The translations under genes and the position numbers were made by a program. A stretch of DNA of 64,000 bases, from positions 186,001-250,000 of the forward strand of contig LJSF01000043.1 in the NCBI GenBank assembly GCA_001314655.1. The letters run 5' to 3'. The DNA is from Rhodobacteraceae bacterium HLUCCA08. GTDB taxonomy: Bacteria > Pseudomonadota > Alphaproteobacteria > Rhodobacterales > Rhodobacteraceae. The notes beneath the pieces were generated by a model. It had not been told where the DNA came from. It made no database searches and saw nothing but the letters and a program-made list of their open reading frames with translations. Positions 1-7,923 of this stretch are shown piece by piece (positions within the stretch are counted from its first letter, which is position 1; each line of letters opens with the position of its first letter).

Positions 1-747
1 CCATTTGCCGACCATGCCCAGCGTCGCGGCGCGGAACGCCTGGGCGCGGAACGCGTCGTCGTCGGAAAAGTTGCCGAAGGGCCCGTCGACCGGCAGCACG
101 CCGTTGCTCCGGCAGGCGGCGACGATGGCCGAGATCGCCCAATGCCAGGGGTCGGGGTAATGGGTCCGGCCCGCGTGGACCATGTAGTAGTTTTCCTGGG
201 TGCCGCCGATCCCGGTGGTGGCCATGCCCATAGAGGCGGCGAAATCGGCATAGCCCAGGCTGACCGCCTGCAGGCGCGGACTGGCGGCGCAAATCTCGTT
301 GATATTGGCGATGCCGGCGGCGGTTTCGATGATGATCTCCAGGCTGACCGGCTTCTTGCGGCCCTGCGCGGCCTCGACCGAGGCGACGACGGCCTCGACC
401 GCATAGATATCGGCGGCGCGGCCGACCATCGGGATCATGATCTGGTCCAGTCGGTCCGAGGCGTTTTCCAGCAGCTCGACCACGTCCTTGACCCAATGGG
501 GCGTGTCCAGCCCGTTGATTCGCACGCTCAGATACTTGCCGCCCCAATCGACGTCATGGGTCGCTTCGATGATGTTCTTGCGGGCCTTGTCCTTGTCGGC
601 AGGCGCGACGCTGTCCTCGAGGTCGAGGTTGATCACGTCGGCGGCGCTTTTGGCCATCTTCTCGAACAATTCGGTGCGCGAGCCGGGGCCGAACAGCTGG
701 CAGCGGTTCGGACGGGCCGGGGCGGGGGGCTGTTTGCGCAGCGACAT
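1..747 (-). CDS. mcl1: L-malyl-CoA/beta-methylmalyl-CoA lyase (partial, 5' part only)
   Basis: Only the first 249 codons are inside the window; the rest lies beyond the left edge (family members are near 318 residues). The family cleaves beta-methylmalyl-CoA and L-malyl-CoA to glyoxylate plus propionyl-CoA or acetyl-CoA in the ethylmalonyl-CoA pathway of acetate assimilation. Visible are the HpcH/HpaI-CitE features: INLDLEDSVAP near residue 40 (acidic metal-site motif), SLEIIIETAAGI near residue 130 with the metal-binding Glu, and SLGYADFAASMG near residue 155. The start is supported by a perfect AGGAGG at 755-760, seven bases upstream. It is divergent from the dgc genes. The Mcl1 assignment rests on the N-terminal half only, but similarity to the Rhodobacter enzyme is strong as I recall it. 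Confidence 0.93.
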   Translation of the reverse strand, partial: MSLRKQPPAPARPNRCQLFGPGSRTELFEKMAKSAADVINLDLEDSVAPADKDKARKNIIEATHDVDWGGKYLSVRINGLDTPHWVKDVVELLENASDRLDQIMIPMVGRAADIYAVEAVVASVEAAQGRKKPVSLEIIIETAAGIANINEICAASPRLQAVSLGYADFAASMGMATTGIGGTQENYYMVHAGRTHYPDPWHWAISAIVAACRSNGVLPVDGPFGNFSDDDAFRAQAFRAATLGMVGKW

Positions 748-1061
748 GGGCGGGCCTCCTGGCAAGGAAATGTCGTGAGTTGCGCTGTTCGAGATATGAT
801 GTTGCGCGCAGGGCTTCAAGCGCTATTTCGCAGTTGCAGAAAGCGGGGCGAGCGCGGCCTCCTGTCGCCCGGTCTGTGCGACGCCGACCTGGATGTTTCA
901 TGTTCTGTTCGCGGCGCATTCATCGGCAGGGCCAGGTCACTTTTGCAGAAAACCGCGGCACGACGCGAAAATTTCCCGAATCCCGTCCGGCCGGGCCGTG
1001 TTTTGCGAACCAATTTCAGCGGCCGGATGGCAAGGTGACGGGCAAACACCGGAGGCCTGTC
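748..1061. other. Intergenic region between divergent mcl1 and dgcN
   Basis: This 314-bp gap holds no convincing gene. It must contain the promoters of two divergent units. The only repeated word I see is TTGCAGAAA at 834-842 and again at 953-961 in the same orientation, about 119 bp apart, each in a locally AT-richer patch. These could be regulator half sites, but I cannot name a regulator. Open frames crossing the gap have poor codon use and no ribosome binding site. Confidence 0.4.
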
Positions 1062-2063
1062 ATGATTCCCACCCCCTACCTGCTGTTCCTGGGCGATGCG
1101 CCCGACCCGCTGGCCGCCAAGGTGGCGCAGGGGATCAAGGATTGGCGGCCCGACAATGCCGTGGGGCAGCTGCGGCTGGAGGGGTGCAAGGCCGATCTGG
1201 GCCTGCCCGACATGACCCTGGCCGAGGCACGGGCGGCCGGGGCGCAGACCCTGGTGATCGGCGTGGCCAATCGCGGCGGGGTGATTTCGCAGACCTGGAA
1301 GAAGGTGCTGGTGACGGCGCTGGAGGAAGGCTTCGACCTGGCCTCGGGCCTGCACAACCTGCTGCGCGACGAAGAGGATCTGGCCGCGGTGGCCCAGGCC
1401 ACGGGGCGGCGGCTGCATGACGTGCGGGTGCCATCGGTGAAATACCCGATCGCCAACGGCGAAAAGCGCACCGGCAAGCGGGTTCTGGCCGTGGGCACCG
1501 ATTGTTCGGTCGGCAAGATGTATACCTCGCTGGCCATGGACCTGGAGATGAAGAAGCGCGGGCTGAACTCCAGCTTCCGCGCCACCGGCCAGACCGGCAT
1601 CCTGATCACCGGCAACGGCGTGCCGCTGGATGCGGTGGTCGCCGATTTCATGGCCGGCGCCGTCGAATGGCTGACACCGGACAACGTTGCCGATCACTGG
1701 GACCATATCGAGGGCCAGGGCAGCCTGTTCCACGTCTCCTATTCCGGGGTCACCATGGCGCTGATCCATGGCGGCCAGCCCGATGCGCTGATCCTGTCGC
1801 ATGAACCGACCCGGGCCCATATGCGGGGCTTGCCGGGCTATGCCCTGCCCAGCCTGGAGGCCTTGCGCGATACCGCCTTGCCGCTGGCGCGGGTCGCCAA
1901 TCCGGCCTGCGAAATCGTCGGAATTTCGGTCAATACCGCCGCCATGGGCGAGGACGAGGCGCTGAGCTATCTGGCGCAGGTCGAGGCGCGGATGGGCCTG
2001 CCCGCCGCCGATCCCTTCCGCCAGGGCGCGGCGCGGCTGGTGGATGCGCTGCTGGCGCTTTAG
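1062..2063 (+). CDS. dgcN: DgcN family N-acetyltransferase (DUF1611), D-glutamate catabolism
   Basis: The 333-residue protein belongs to the DUF1611 family, whose characterised member DgcN N-acetylates D-glutamate as the first step of a D-glutamate catabolic route described in marine proteobacteria. It has the N-terminal DUF1611 half (residues 1-140) and a P-loop-like stretch VGTDCSVGKMYTS near residue 147, followed by the C-terminal half with ATGQTGILITG and LSHEPTRAHMRG. GGAGG at 1051-1055 sits seven bases before the ATG, which fixes the start. dgcA begins only 27 bp downstream and a D-amino acid transaminase follows, so genomic context agrees with D-glutamate turnover. The substrate is known from the family, not proven here. 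Confidence 0.88.
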   Translation: MIPTPYLLFLGDAPDPLAAKVAQGIKDWRPDNAVGQLRLEGCKADLGLPDMTLAEARAAGAQTLVIGVANRGGVISQTWKKVLVTALEEGFDLASGLHNLLRDEEDLAAVAQATGRRLHDVRVPSVKYPIANGEKRTGKRVLAVGTDCSVGKMYTSLAMDLEMKKRGLNSSFRATGQTGILITGNGVPLDAVVADFMAGAVEWLTPDNVADHWDHIEGQGSLFHVSYSGVTMALIHGGQPDALILSHEPTRAHMRGLPGYALPSLEALRDTALPLARVANPACEIVGISVNTAAMGEDEALSYLAQVEARMGLPAADPFRQGAARLVDALLAL

Positions 2064-2090
2064 GCTGGTCCCGAACGGATGGGGGATGCC

Positions 2091-3056
2091 ATGGCGCTTT
2101 CGGTGACGCGGGACCGGTTCCGGCTGGCCGAGGTCTTTACGATCTCGCGCGGGTCGCGGACCGAAGCACAGGTGCTGACCGCGCGGATCAGCCGCGAGGG
2201 TGTGCAGGGTCAGGGCGAATGCGTGCCCTATGCGCGCTACGGCGAAACGCTTGACACTGTCGCGGCCCGGATCGAGGCGCTGGACCCCGCGATCACGCGG
2301 CACGACCTGCAGGACGCCCTGCCGGCCGGCGCGGCGCGCAACGCCGTGGATTGCGCGCTGTGGGATTGGCACAGCAAACGCACCGGCGCGCCGGTCTGGC
2401 AACTGGCCGGTCTGGCGCGGCCGAAACCGGTGATGACGGCCTATACCCTGTCGCTGGACACCCCTGAAAACATGGAGAAATCCGCCGCCAGACAGGCCGC
2501 GCGGCCATTGTTGAAGATCAAGCTGGGCGGCGAAGGCGACATGGCCCGGCTGGAGGCGGTGCGGCGCGGGGCACCCGATGCCGCGATCATCGTCGACGCC
2601 AACGAGGGCTGGACGGCCGAGATCTATACCGAACTGGCGCCGCACCTGGTGCGGCTGGGCGTGCAGATGGTCGAGCAGCCCCTGCCCGTGGATGCCGACG
2701 GGATGCTGGCCGAAATGGAGCGCGTCCTGCCGGTCTGTGCCGATGAAAGCTGCCATACCCGCGCCGGGCTGGAGGCTCTGGTCGGCAAGTATGACATGGT
2801 CAATATCAAGCTCGACAAGACCGGCGGCCTGACCGAGGCGCTGGCCCTGCGCGCGGCCGCGGACGCCCTCGGTTTCAAGGTGATGGTCGGATGCATGGTG
2901 GGGTCTTCGCTGGCCATGGCGCCGGCGGTTCTGGTCGCCCAGGGGGCCGCGATCGTGGACCTGGACGGCCCGTTGTTGCTGGCCGAAGACCGTGAGCCGG
3001 CGCTGAACTACGACGGCGGTGCGGTGCATCCGGCGCCGGCCGAGCTGTGGGGCTAG
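2091..3056 (+). CDS. dgcA: DgcA family N-acetyl-D-glutamate racemase (enolase superfamily)
   Basis: The 321-residue enolase-superfamily protein is of the dipeptide-epimerase/DgcA type. Superfamily residues are visible in order: KIKL (KxK, general base side) near 145, IIVDANEGW near 167 and MVEQPLP near 192 (first two metal ligands), VCADESCHT near 218 (third ligand), and NIKLDKTGGL near 240 (second Lys). DgcA converts N-acetyl-D-glutamate to N-acetyl-L-glutamate, continuing the DgcN reaction. I chose the ATG at 2091 because GGGGGAT lies just upstream and homologues begin close to it; an in-frame ATG at 2079 is the alternative. The gene sits between dgcN and dat in one operon. L-Ala-D/L-Glu epimerase is a possible alternative activity, made less likely by the dgcN neighbour. 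Confidence 0.88.
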   Translation: MALSVTRDRFRLAEVFTISRGSRTEAQVLTARISREGVQGQGECVPYARYGETLDTVAARIEALDPAITRHDLQDALPAGAARNAVDCALWDWHSKRTGAPVWQLAGLARPKPVMTAYTLSLDTPENMEKSAARQAARPLLKIKLGGEGDMARLEAVRRGAPDAAIIVDANEGWTAEIYTELAPHLVRLGVQMVEQPLPVDADGMLAEMERVLPVCADESCHTRAGLEALVGKYDMVNIKLDKTGGLTEALALRAAADALGFKVMVGCMVGSSLAMAPAVLVAQGAAIVDLDGPLLLAEDREPALNYDGGAVHPAPAELWG

Positions 3057-3117
3057 CCCCTTGACGGGGCGGGAACAAAGCCCGAAGACCACCGCGTCAC
3101 ATCCAGGGAGCCAGCCC

Positions 3118-3978
3118 ATGAGCCGCATCGTCTATGTCAACGGAGACTACCTGCCCGAAGAAGAGGCCAGGGTCAGCGTGTTCGACCGGGGGTTCCTGTT
3201 CGCCGATGGCGTCTATGAGGTGACAAGCGTGCTGGGCGGCAAGCTGATCGATTTCGACGGCCACGCCGCACGATTGCAAAGAAGTCTTGACGAGTTGGAC
3301 ATGCGCCGCCCGGTCGAGATGGAGGAATTGCTGGCGATCCACCGTGAACTGGTCGCGCGCAACGATATCGTCGACGGGCTGGTCTATCTTCAGGTCACCC
3401 GCGGGGCGGCGGCGGATCGGGATTTTGCCTATCCGGATCAGGAGGTTGCGCCGACGCTGGTGCTGTTCACCCAGTCCAAGCCCGGGCTGGCCGACAGCCC
3501 CGCGGCGAAGGTCGGGATCAAGGTGATCTCGATCGCCGATGAACGCTGGGGGCGGCGGGACATCAAGACGGTGCAACTGCTGTATCCGTCCATGGGCAAG
3601 ATGATGGCCAAGGCCGCAGGCGCCGATGATGCCTGGATGGTCGAGGACGGGAGTGTGACCGAGGGCACCAGCAACAACGCCTATATCGTCAAGGGCGGCA
3701 AGATCATGACCCGCGGGCTTTCCAATGACATCCTGCACGGGATCACCCGCGCGGCGGTGCTGCGCCTTGCCCGCGAGGCGCAGATGGAGGTCGAGGAACG
3801 CCCCTTCACCATCGACGAGGCGCAGGCGGCGGAGGAGGCGTTCGTCACCTCGGCCTCGACCTTCGTGATGCCGGTGGTCGAAATCGACGGCGCGCCCGTG
3901 GGCAATGGCGCGCCCGGGCCGGTGGCGGCGCGGCTGCGCGAGATCTACCTGGAGGAAAGCCGCAAGGCGGCGATCTGA
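3118..3978 (+). CDS. dat: D-amino-acid transaminase (class IV PLP enzyme)
   Basis: This 286-residue fold-type IV aminotransferase would move the amino group from D-amino acids such as D-alanine to 2-oxoglutarate, giving D-glutamate. Features include the N-terminal FDRGFLFADGVYEV motif, DIKTVQLL with the PLP-binding Lys at residue 150, VTEGTSNNAYIV near 180, and GITRAAVL near 205. The start has AGGGAG eleven bases upstream and matches the family N-terminus. Coming 61 bp after dgcA, it makes functional sense: it would collect D-amino acid nitrogen into D-glutamate, which DgcN and DgcA then convert to N-acetyl-L-glutamate. A branched-chain aminotransferase is the main alternative, but residues 20-35 favour the D-amino acid type. 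Confidence 0.88.
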   Translation: MSRIVYVNGDYLPEEEARVSVFDRGFLFADGVYEVTSVLGGKLIDFDGHAARLQRSLDELDMRRPVEMEELLAIHRELVARNDIVDGLVYLQVTRGAAADRDFAYPDQEVAPTLVLFTQSKPGLADSPAAKVGIKVISIADERWGRRDIKTVQLLYPSMGKMMAKAAGADDAWMVEDGSVTEGTSNNAYIVKGGKIMTRGLSNDILHGITRAAVLRLAREAQMEVEERPFTIDEAQAAEEAFVTSASTFVMPVVEIDGAPVGNGAPGPVAARLREIYLEESRKAAI

Positions 3979-4090
3979 GCAACGCGCGCCGGGGGGCGGG
4001 GCCCGCGCAACGCGTCTGGACGGTCGCGCCGGGACAAACAGGATCTCGGACTTGCGGTTTCGCGTCGGTATGATGTCGGTTTCGCGCCGG

Positions 4091-4150
4091 TGCGGGTGTC
4101 TGTGCGGGTGTCTGTGCGATTGTCGGCGCGGGTGTCGGTGCGGACCGCGG
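4091..4150. repeat. 12-bp tandem repeat, about five copies
   Basis: Five consecutive 12-base units start at 4091, 4103, 4115, 4127 and 4139. The first two are identical (TGCGGGTGTCTG), the next two differ at a few positions, and the fifth matches only partly. The tract lies in the noncoding gap after dat. It is probably replication slippage; the units are too short and lack the spacers needed for CRISPR. Confidence 0.8.
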
Positions 4151-4192
4151 GAGGGGCGCGTGTCTGACCGGATAGCAACCGGGCAGCGGGGG

Positions 4193-4483
4193 TCAGGCGC
4201 AGTCGAAATGCAGGGCGCCCGGTTCGATGTCGTCGGCGCGGATGCCGGTGAGGATCGCCAGAACACGGTCGCCGATCTCGATCCGGCAAGAGCCGTCGGG
4301 CAGGTCGCGCAGCCGCAGGGGGGCGTCGTCCTCGTCCGGATCCAGGGTGAAGGCGAGCGTTTCGGTGTCCGGGTCGAAACCGTCGATCACCGGGGCCAGG
4401 ACCGGCGCGATCACGGTTTGCCCGCGGGCAAGGCCGGGCGCGGGAATGGCCATCGGGCCGGGAGAATGGTCGAGCGGTGACAT
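4193..4483 (-). CDS. Hypothetical protein, 96 aa
   Basis: This small acidic protein is one I do not recognise. It starts MSPLDHSPGP and has a middle part rich in Asp (FDPDTETLAFTLDPDEDD) followed by IEIGDRVLAILTGI and DIEPGALHFDCA. The repeated FDPDTETL-like phrasing resembles short beta-rich modules appended to calcium-binding secreted proteins, but that is only a resemblance. GGAG at 4488-4491 precedes the chosen ATG at 4483; an upstream extension with a non-ATG start is possible but has poor codon use. There is no signal peptide or membrane segment. It is isolated between the dat operon and the DUF1244 gene. Confidence 0.6.
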   Translation of the reverse strand: MSPLDHSPGPMAIPAPGLARGQTVIAPVLAPVIDGFDPDTETLAFTLDPDEDDAPLRLRDLPDGSCRIEIGDRVLAILTGIRADDIEPGALHFDCA

Positions 4484-4696
4484 GCGGCAGCTCCGGTTCA
4501 AAGCGGCCGGCGCCCCCCAGCGCCGGCCTGCCCCCGCCGGCACCTCTCCACATCCGCCACATTCGAGTCAAGTTCTTGCCACATTTGTCGCGCCGCGCGG
4601 GACAGTGGCGCGCGACGGGGCGGGATTGTGTGGCGGCGGGCGGCGAGAGGTCCCGGGTCAGGCCCGGGACGGGTGCCGCGCGGGGTCGGACCCGTG

Positions 4697-5017
4697 TCAG
4701 TCCTTGCCCACGTTTTCGGCGAAGGCCTTGTCGAAGGCGGCCGTCTTGGCGGCGTCGGCCTCGGTCTGGTGCTGCGCCTTCCAATCGTCATAGGGCATGC
4801 CGTAGAAGGCCAACCGCCCGTCGTCCTTGGTCATGTCGATGCCGCGGGCCGTCGCGGCCTCCTGATACCAGCGCGACAGGCAGTTGCGGCAGAAGCCGGC
4901 CAGGTTCATCAGGTCGATGTTCTGCACATCCGCGCGGTCCTGCATCAGGTGCTGTCGCAGGCGGCGAAAGGCGGCGGCCTCGAGTTCGATGCGGGTCTGG
5001 TCGTCGATCCGGGTCAT
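4697..5017 (-). CDS. DUF1244 domain-containing protein
   Basis: The 106-residue protein matches the DUF1244 family, widespread in Alphaproteobacteria and of unknown biochemical role. Conserved features are the mostly helical N-terminus, NLAGFCRNCLSRWYQEAA near residue 38 with its CxxC pair, and FYGMPYDDWKAQHQ near residue 70. Its start codon overlaps the stop of the upstream N-formylglutamate amidohydrolase gene in an ATGA arrangement (5014-5017), so the two are surely co-translated. The length is normal for the family. No function should be assigned beyond the family name. Confidence 0.9.
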   Translation of the reverse strand: MTRIDDQTRIELEAAAFRRLRQHLMQDRADVQNIDLMNLAGFCRNCLSRWYQEAATARGIDMTKDDGRLAFYGMPYDDWKAQHQTEADAAKTAAFDKAFAENVGKD

Positions 5018-5760
5018 GTCGTCTTCTCCATCCGTTCCAATGCCCGCCCGAGGATCGGGGCGAGCCGCGCGGCCCATTTCGCCTGCCCCTCGGGCGTGCG
5101 GATCAGGTCGTTGCGCAACTCGACCAGGGCGTTGGGCCGGCCCTTCTGCAAGGCGTGCACATCGATCGAATCGCCGGGCAGGTGGCCGGCATAGGGTTCG
5201 TTGTCGCCCACACAGAGGTCGGGTTCGGCGCGCAACAAGTCAAGAAGCGGGTCCGACAGGCGGTTGTCGCCTTCATGCAGGATGCCGATGTGCCAGGGCC
5301 GCGGATGGCGGCGCATCAGGCGCGGGGTGAAGGAATGGATCGCCAGGATCACGGTATCGTCGCGGGCGCTTGCCATCCGTTCCAGCGCGTCGTGATAGGG
5401 CTGGTGACAGGCGGCTGCGCGGCGGGCGATCTCGGCCCGGTCGACATGGCGGTTCGTCGGAATGATGGTTCCGTCATAGAGTTTCATCACCACGGTCGGA
5501 TCGTCGAGCCCGCGATTGGGGTCGATCACCAGCCGTGAGAAGTTCGACAGGATCGCCGGGGCGCCCAGCAGGTCGGCCAATGCCCGGGTGACGCCGGCGG
5601 CGCCGACATCGTAGGCGATGTGGCGTTCCATGTCGGTCGGATCCAGGCCGAGCGTGCCGCCACCCACATCCGGCGGCACCGTGTTGGTGGCATGATCGCA
5701 GGTCAGCAGCCAGCGCGTGTTGCGGCCGGCGCCATGGATGTGGAAGGGTTGGAAACTCAT
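5014..5760 (-). CDS. N-formylglutamate amidohydrolase family protein
   Basis: The 248-residue protein belongs to the N-formylglutamate amidohydrolase family, which shares a zinc-peptidase-like fold. Visible motifs are LTCDHATNTVP near residue 20 (metal-binding Asp/His region), HIAYDVGAAGVTRALA near 47, LVIDPNRGLDDP near 77, and AIHSFTPRL near 140. In histidine degradation this family releases formate from N-formyl-L-glutamate, but no hut genes are nearby, and many Rhodobacterales carry such stand-alone copies whose substrate is unproven. It is the first gene of a two-gene unit with DUF1244 and is divergent from pyk. Confidence 0.85.
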   Translation of the reverse strand: MSFQPFHIHGAGRNTRWLLTCDHATNTVPPDVGGGTLGLDPTDMERHIAYDVGAAGVTRALADLLGAPAILSNFSRLVIDPNRGLDDPTVVMKLYDGTIIPTNRHVDRAEIARRAAACHQPYHDALERMASARDDTVILAIHSFTPRLMRRHPRPWHIGILHEGDNRLSDPLLDLLRAEPDLCVGDNEPYAGHLPGDSIDVHALQKGRPNALVELRNDLIRTPEGQAKWAARLAPILGRALERMEKTT

Positions 5761-5862
5761 CCGTTACGGGCTCGTGTCATCCTGGGATACATCCCATAGG
5801 CCAGTTGTCCCGCGAAGGGAATTGGGCAATAAGGGCGGCAACGGCGTTAGCGGTAACTGACA

Positions 5863-5878
5863 GGGTCCGGGCGGACCC
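5863..5878. other. Small hairpin in the pyk leader
   Basis: A perfect 6-bp stem, GGGTCC (5863-5868) and GGACCC (5873-5878), with a 4-base loop lies just upstream of the pyk ribosome binding site (AAGGAG at 5880-5885). It could modulate pyk mRNA stability or translation. With this GC content a chance hairpin is also plausible. Confidence 0.35.
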
Positions 5879-5890
5879 GAAGGAGAGGCG

Positions 5891-7339
5891 ATGAAACGGA
5901 ACCGAAAAGTCAAGATCGTAGCCACGCTTGGCCCGGCCTCGAACGATTACGACACGATCCGCGCGCTGAGCGAAGCCGGGGCCGACGTGTTCCGCCTGAA
6001 CATGAGCCATGGCAGCCATGACGAGATCCGCGAACGTCACGCGATCATCCGCAAGATCGAGGCCGATACCGGCCGGCCGATCGGGATCCTCGCGGATCTG
6101 CAGGGGCCCAAGCTGCGGGTCGGCGCCTTTGCCCGCGATGCCGAAGAGCTGGAGGTGGGCGCGACCTTCCGCCTGGATCTGGACGAGACCCCGGGGGATG
6201 CGACCCGGGTGCAGCTGCCGCACCGCGAGATCTTCGACGCGCTGGAGCCGGGGGCGAGCCTTCTGGTCAATGACGGCAAGATCCGCCTGAAGGTGCGCGA
6301 CTGCGGCCGGGACTTCGCGGAATGCGAGGTCATGGTGGGCGGCACGATTTCCAACCGCAAGGGGGTCAATGTGCCGGATGTGGTGCTGCCGCTGGCGGCG
6401 CTGTCGGACAAGGACCGCAAGGACCTGGAATTCGTCTGCGATCTGGGGGTGGACTGGCTGGCGCTGTCCTTTGTCCAGCGACCCGCCGACATGGAAGAGG
6501 CCCGGGCCCTGGCGCGCGGCCGGGCCGCGGTGCTGGCCAAGATCGAGAAACCGGCTGCGGTGAAGGCGTTTGACGATATCCTCGCGGTCGCCGACGGGAT
6601 CATGGTGGCGCGCGGCGATCTGGGGGTCGAGCTGCCGGTGCAGAACGTGCCGCCGATCCAGAAGCAGCTGGTGCGCAAGTGCCGCGCCGCCGCCAAGCCG
6701 GTGATCGTCGCCACGCAGATGCTGGAAAGCATGATCGAAAGCCCGATGCCGACCCGGGCCGAGGTCAGCGATGTCGCCGCGGCGATCTACGAGGGCACCG
6801 ACGCGATCATGCTGTCGGCGGAAAGTGCGGCCGGTCACTTCCCGATCGAGGCGGTGCAGACGATGAACAACGTCGCCGAAGAGGTCGAGAGCGATCCGAC
6901 CTATACCGAAATCCTCGAAGCCTCGCGCAAGGCGGTGCGCACCTCGGTCGCCGACGGGATCGTCGCCGCCGCGCGCGAGATCGCCGAAACGACGGAAATC
7001 AAGGCGATCTGCTGCTATTCGGAAAGCGGCACCACCGCGCTGCTGACCGCACGGGAACGGCCGCGGGTGCCGATCATGGTGCTGAGCAGCCGGATCGGCA
7101 CCGCGCGGCGGCTGTGCCTGAGCTGGGGGATGACCTGCGTCTATTCCTCGGCCGAGGTCGACCGGTTCAAGAAGGCGGTGGTCGAGGCGGTGCGCGCCGC
7201 GACCCGGGTCGGGCTGGCGGAAAAGACCGACATGGTGGTGGTGATCGCCGGGGTTCCGTTCAACACGCCCGGTTCGACCAATATCCTGCGTGTCGCGCCC
7301 TGCGAGGAACGTTTGATTTACGCTGCGGAAACGGAGTAA
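5891..7339 (+). CDS. pyk: Pyruvate kinase
   Basis: This is a full-length 482-residue pyruvate kinase, which transfers phosphate from phosphoenolpyruvate to ADP in the last step of glycolysis. The (beta/alpha)8 domain begins KIVATLGPAS and contains RLNMSHGSH, the signature KIEKPAAVKAFDDI around the catalytic Lys, MVARGDLGVELP (metal-binding region) and ATQMLESMIESPMPTRAEV. The B domain spans roughly residues 70-170 and the C-terminal allosteric domain starts near 345 (ICCYSESGTTA). A strong AAGGAG at 5880-5885 fixes the start. A small conserved membrane-protein gene follows 38 bp later, probably on the same transcript. Confidence 0.97.
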   Translation: MKRNRKVKIVATLGPASNDYDTIRALSEAGADVFRLNMSHGSHDEIRERHAIIRKIEADTGRPIGILADLQGPKLRVGAFARDAEELEVGATFRLDLDETPGDATRVQLPHREIFDALEPGASLLVNDGKIRLKVRDCGRDFAECEVMVGGTISNRKGVNVPDVVLPLAALSDKDRKDLEFVCDLGVDWLALSFVQRPADMEEARALARGRAAVLAKIEKPAAVKAFDDILAVADGIMVARGDLGVELPVQNVPPIQKQLVRKCRAAAKPVIVATQMLESMIESPMPTRAEVSDVAAAIYEGTDAIMLSAESAAGHFPIEAVQTMNNVAEEVESDPTYTEILEASRKAVRTSVADGIVAAAREIAETTEIKAICCYSESGTTALLTARERPRVPIMVLSSRIGTARRLCLSWGMTCVYSSAEVDRFKKAVVEAVRAATRVGLAEKTDMVVVIAGVPFNTPGSTNILRVAPCEERLIYAAETE

Positions 7340-7377
7340 CCTGCCGGTCATAGTGAATGACAAGGGTCGGGCAGGTC

Positions 7378-7602
7378 ATGGATCCGGATCTCATGTTGGT
7401 GATCGGCCTTGTGGTGGCCGGCTTTTCGATTCCGTCGATCATGGGGGCGCTGGCCGATGGTCGGGTGCCGCGCACGGCGGCGATCGCGGTGCTGATCGGC
7501 GGCGGGCTGGTCGCCATCGCGGTGAACAACAAGCCGACGGGCTATACGATCAACCAGATCCCCGGCGTCTTTGTCGACGTGATCGGCCGCTATATCAACT
7601 GA
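7378..7602 (+). CDS. Small conserved membrane protein, 74 aa
   Basis: This 74-residue protein of unknown function has two predicted transmembrane segments: LMLVIGLVVAGFSIPSIMGA (residues 5-24) and TAAIAVLIGGGLVAIAV (about 33-49). A short polar tail (NNKPTGYTINQIPGVFVDVI) follows. It is closely spaced after pyk and ends just before the rpmI promoter. Similar small proteins occur downstream of pyk in related genomes as far as I recall. The ATG at 7378 gives a plausible N-terminus; an upstream start at 7357 is possible. Confidence 0.75.
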   Translation: MDPDLMLVIGLVVAGFSIPSIMGALADGRVPRTAAIAVLIGGGLVAIAVNNKPTGYTINQIPGVFVDVIGRYIN

Positions 7603-7606
7603 CCCC

Positions 7607-7635
7607 TTGCCAAGAAGGGCCCCGGCGCCTATACG
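7607..7635 (+). promoter_or_regulatory. Sigma-70 promoter for rpmI-rplT
   Basis: TTGCCA (7607-7612) is separated by exactly 17 bp from TATACG (7630-7635). Initiation would be near 7642, leaving a leader of about 70 nt before rpmI. The -10 lies inside an inverted GGCGCC repeat (7624-7629 and 7635-7640), so the early leader can also fold. The promoter starts immediately after the preceding stop codon. Confidence 0.7.
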
Positions 7636-7710
7636 GCGCCCTCGCAGATGCGCGGCCGGCCGGTGTGGCATGCCGAGTCGCGCGTGGACCTCTACCGATA
7701 GGAGACGGAA

Positions 7711-7911
7711 ATGCCCAAGATGAAGACCAAGTCGAGCTGCAAGAAGCGGTTCAAGGTGACGGCCTCGGGCCGGATCAAGGCCGGCCAGGCGGGCAAGCGC
7801 CACGGCATGATCAAGCGCACCACCAAGTTCATCCGCGACGCGCGCGGAACCACCACGCTGTCGAAGGCTGATGAACAGATCATCAAGCCGATGATGCCCT
7901 ACGCGCGCTGA
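7711..7911 (+). CDS. rpmI: 50S ribosomal protein L35
   Basis: The 66-residue, strongly basic protein starts [20 protein letters not shown], the conserved bL35 N-terminus, and ends near [10 protein letters not shown] as the family does. It is a component of the large ribosomal subunit. The ribosome binding site is GGAG at 7702-7705. rplT follows after 12 bp, the usual pairing. infC, often found upstream, is not next to it here, so the pair has its own promoter at 7607-7635. Confidence 0.98.
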   Translation: MPKMKTKSSCKKRFKVTASGRIKAGQAGKRHGMIKRTTKFIRDARGTTTLSKADEQIIKPMMPYAR

Positions 7912-7923
7912 GGAGGACAACCC

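Noticed and set aside
816-3128. Open frame of 770 codons on the minus strand opposite dgcN-dgcA
   Set aside because: Shadow of the D-glutamate operon; the plus-strand genes have ribosome binding sites and conserved catalytic motifs.
4091-4150. Possible CRISPR array
   Set aside because: Units are only 12 bp, contiguous without spacers, and no cas genes are present.
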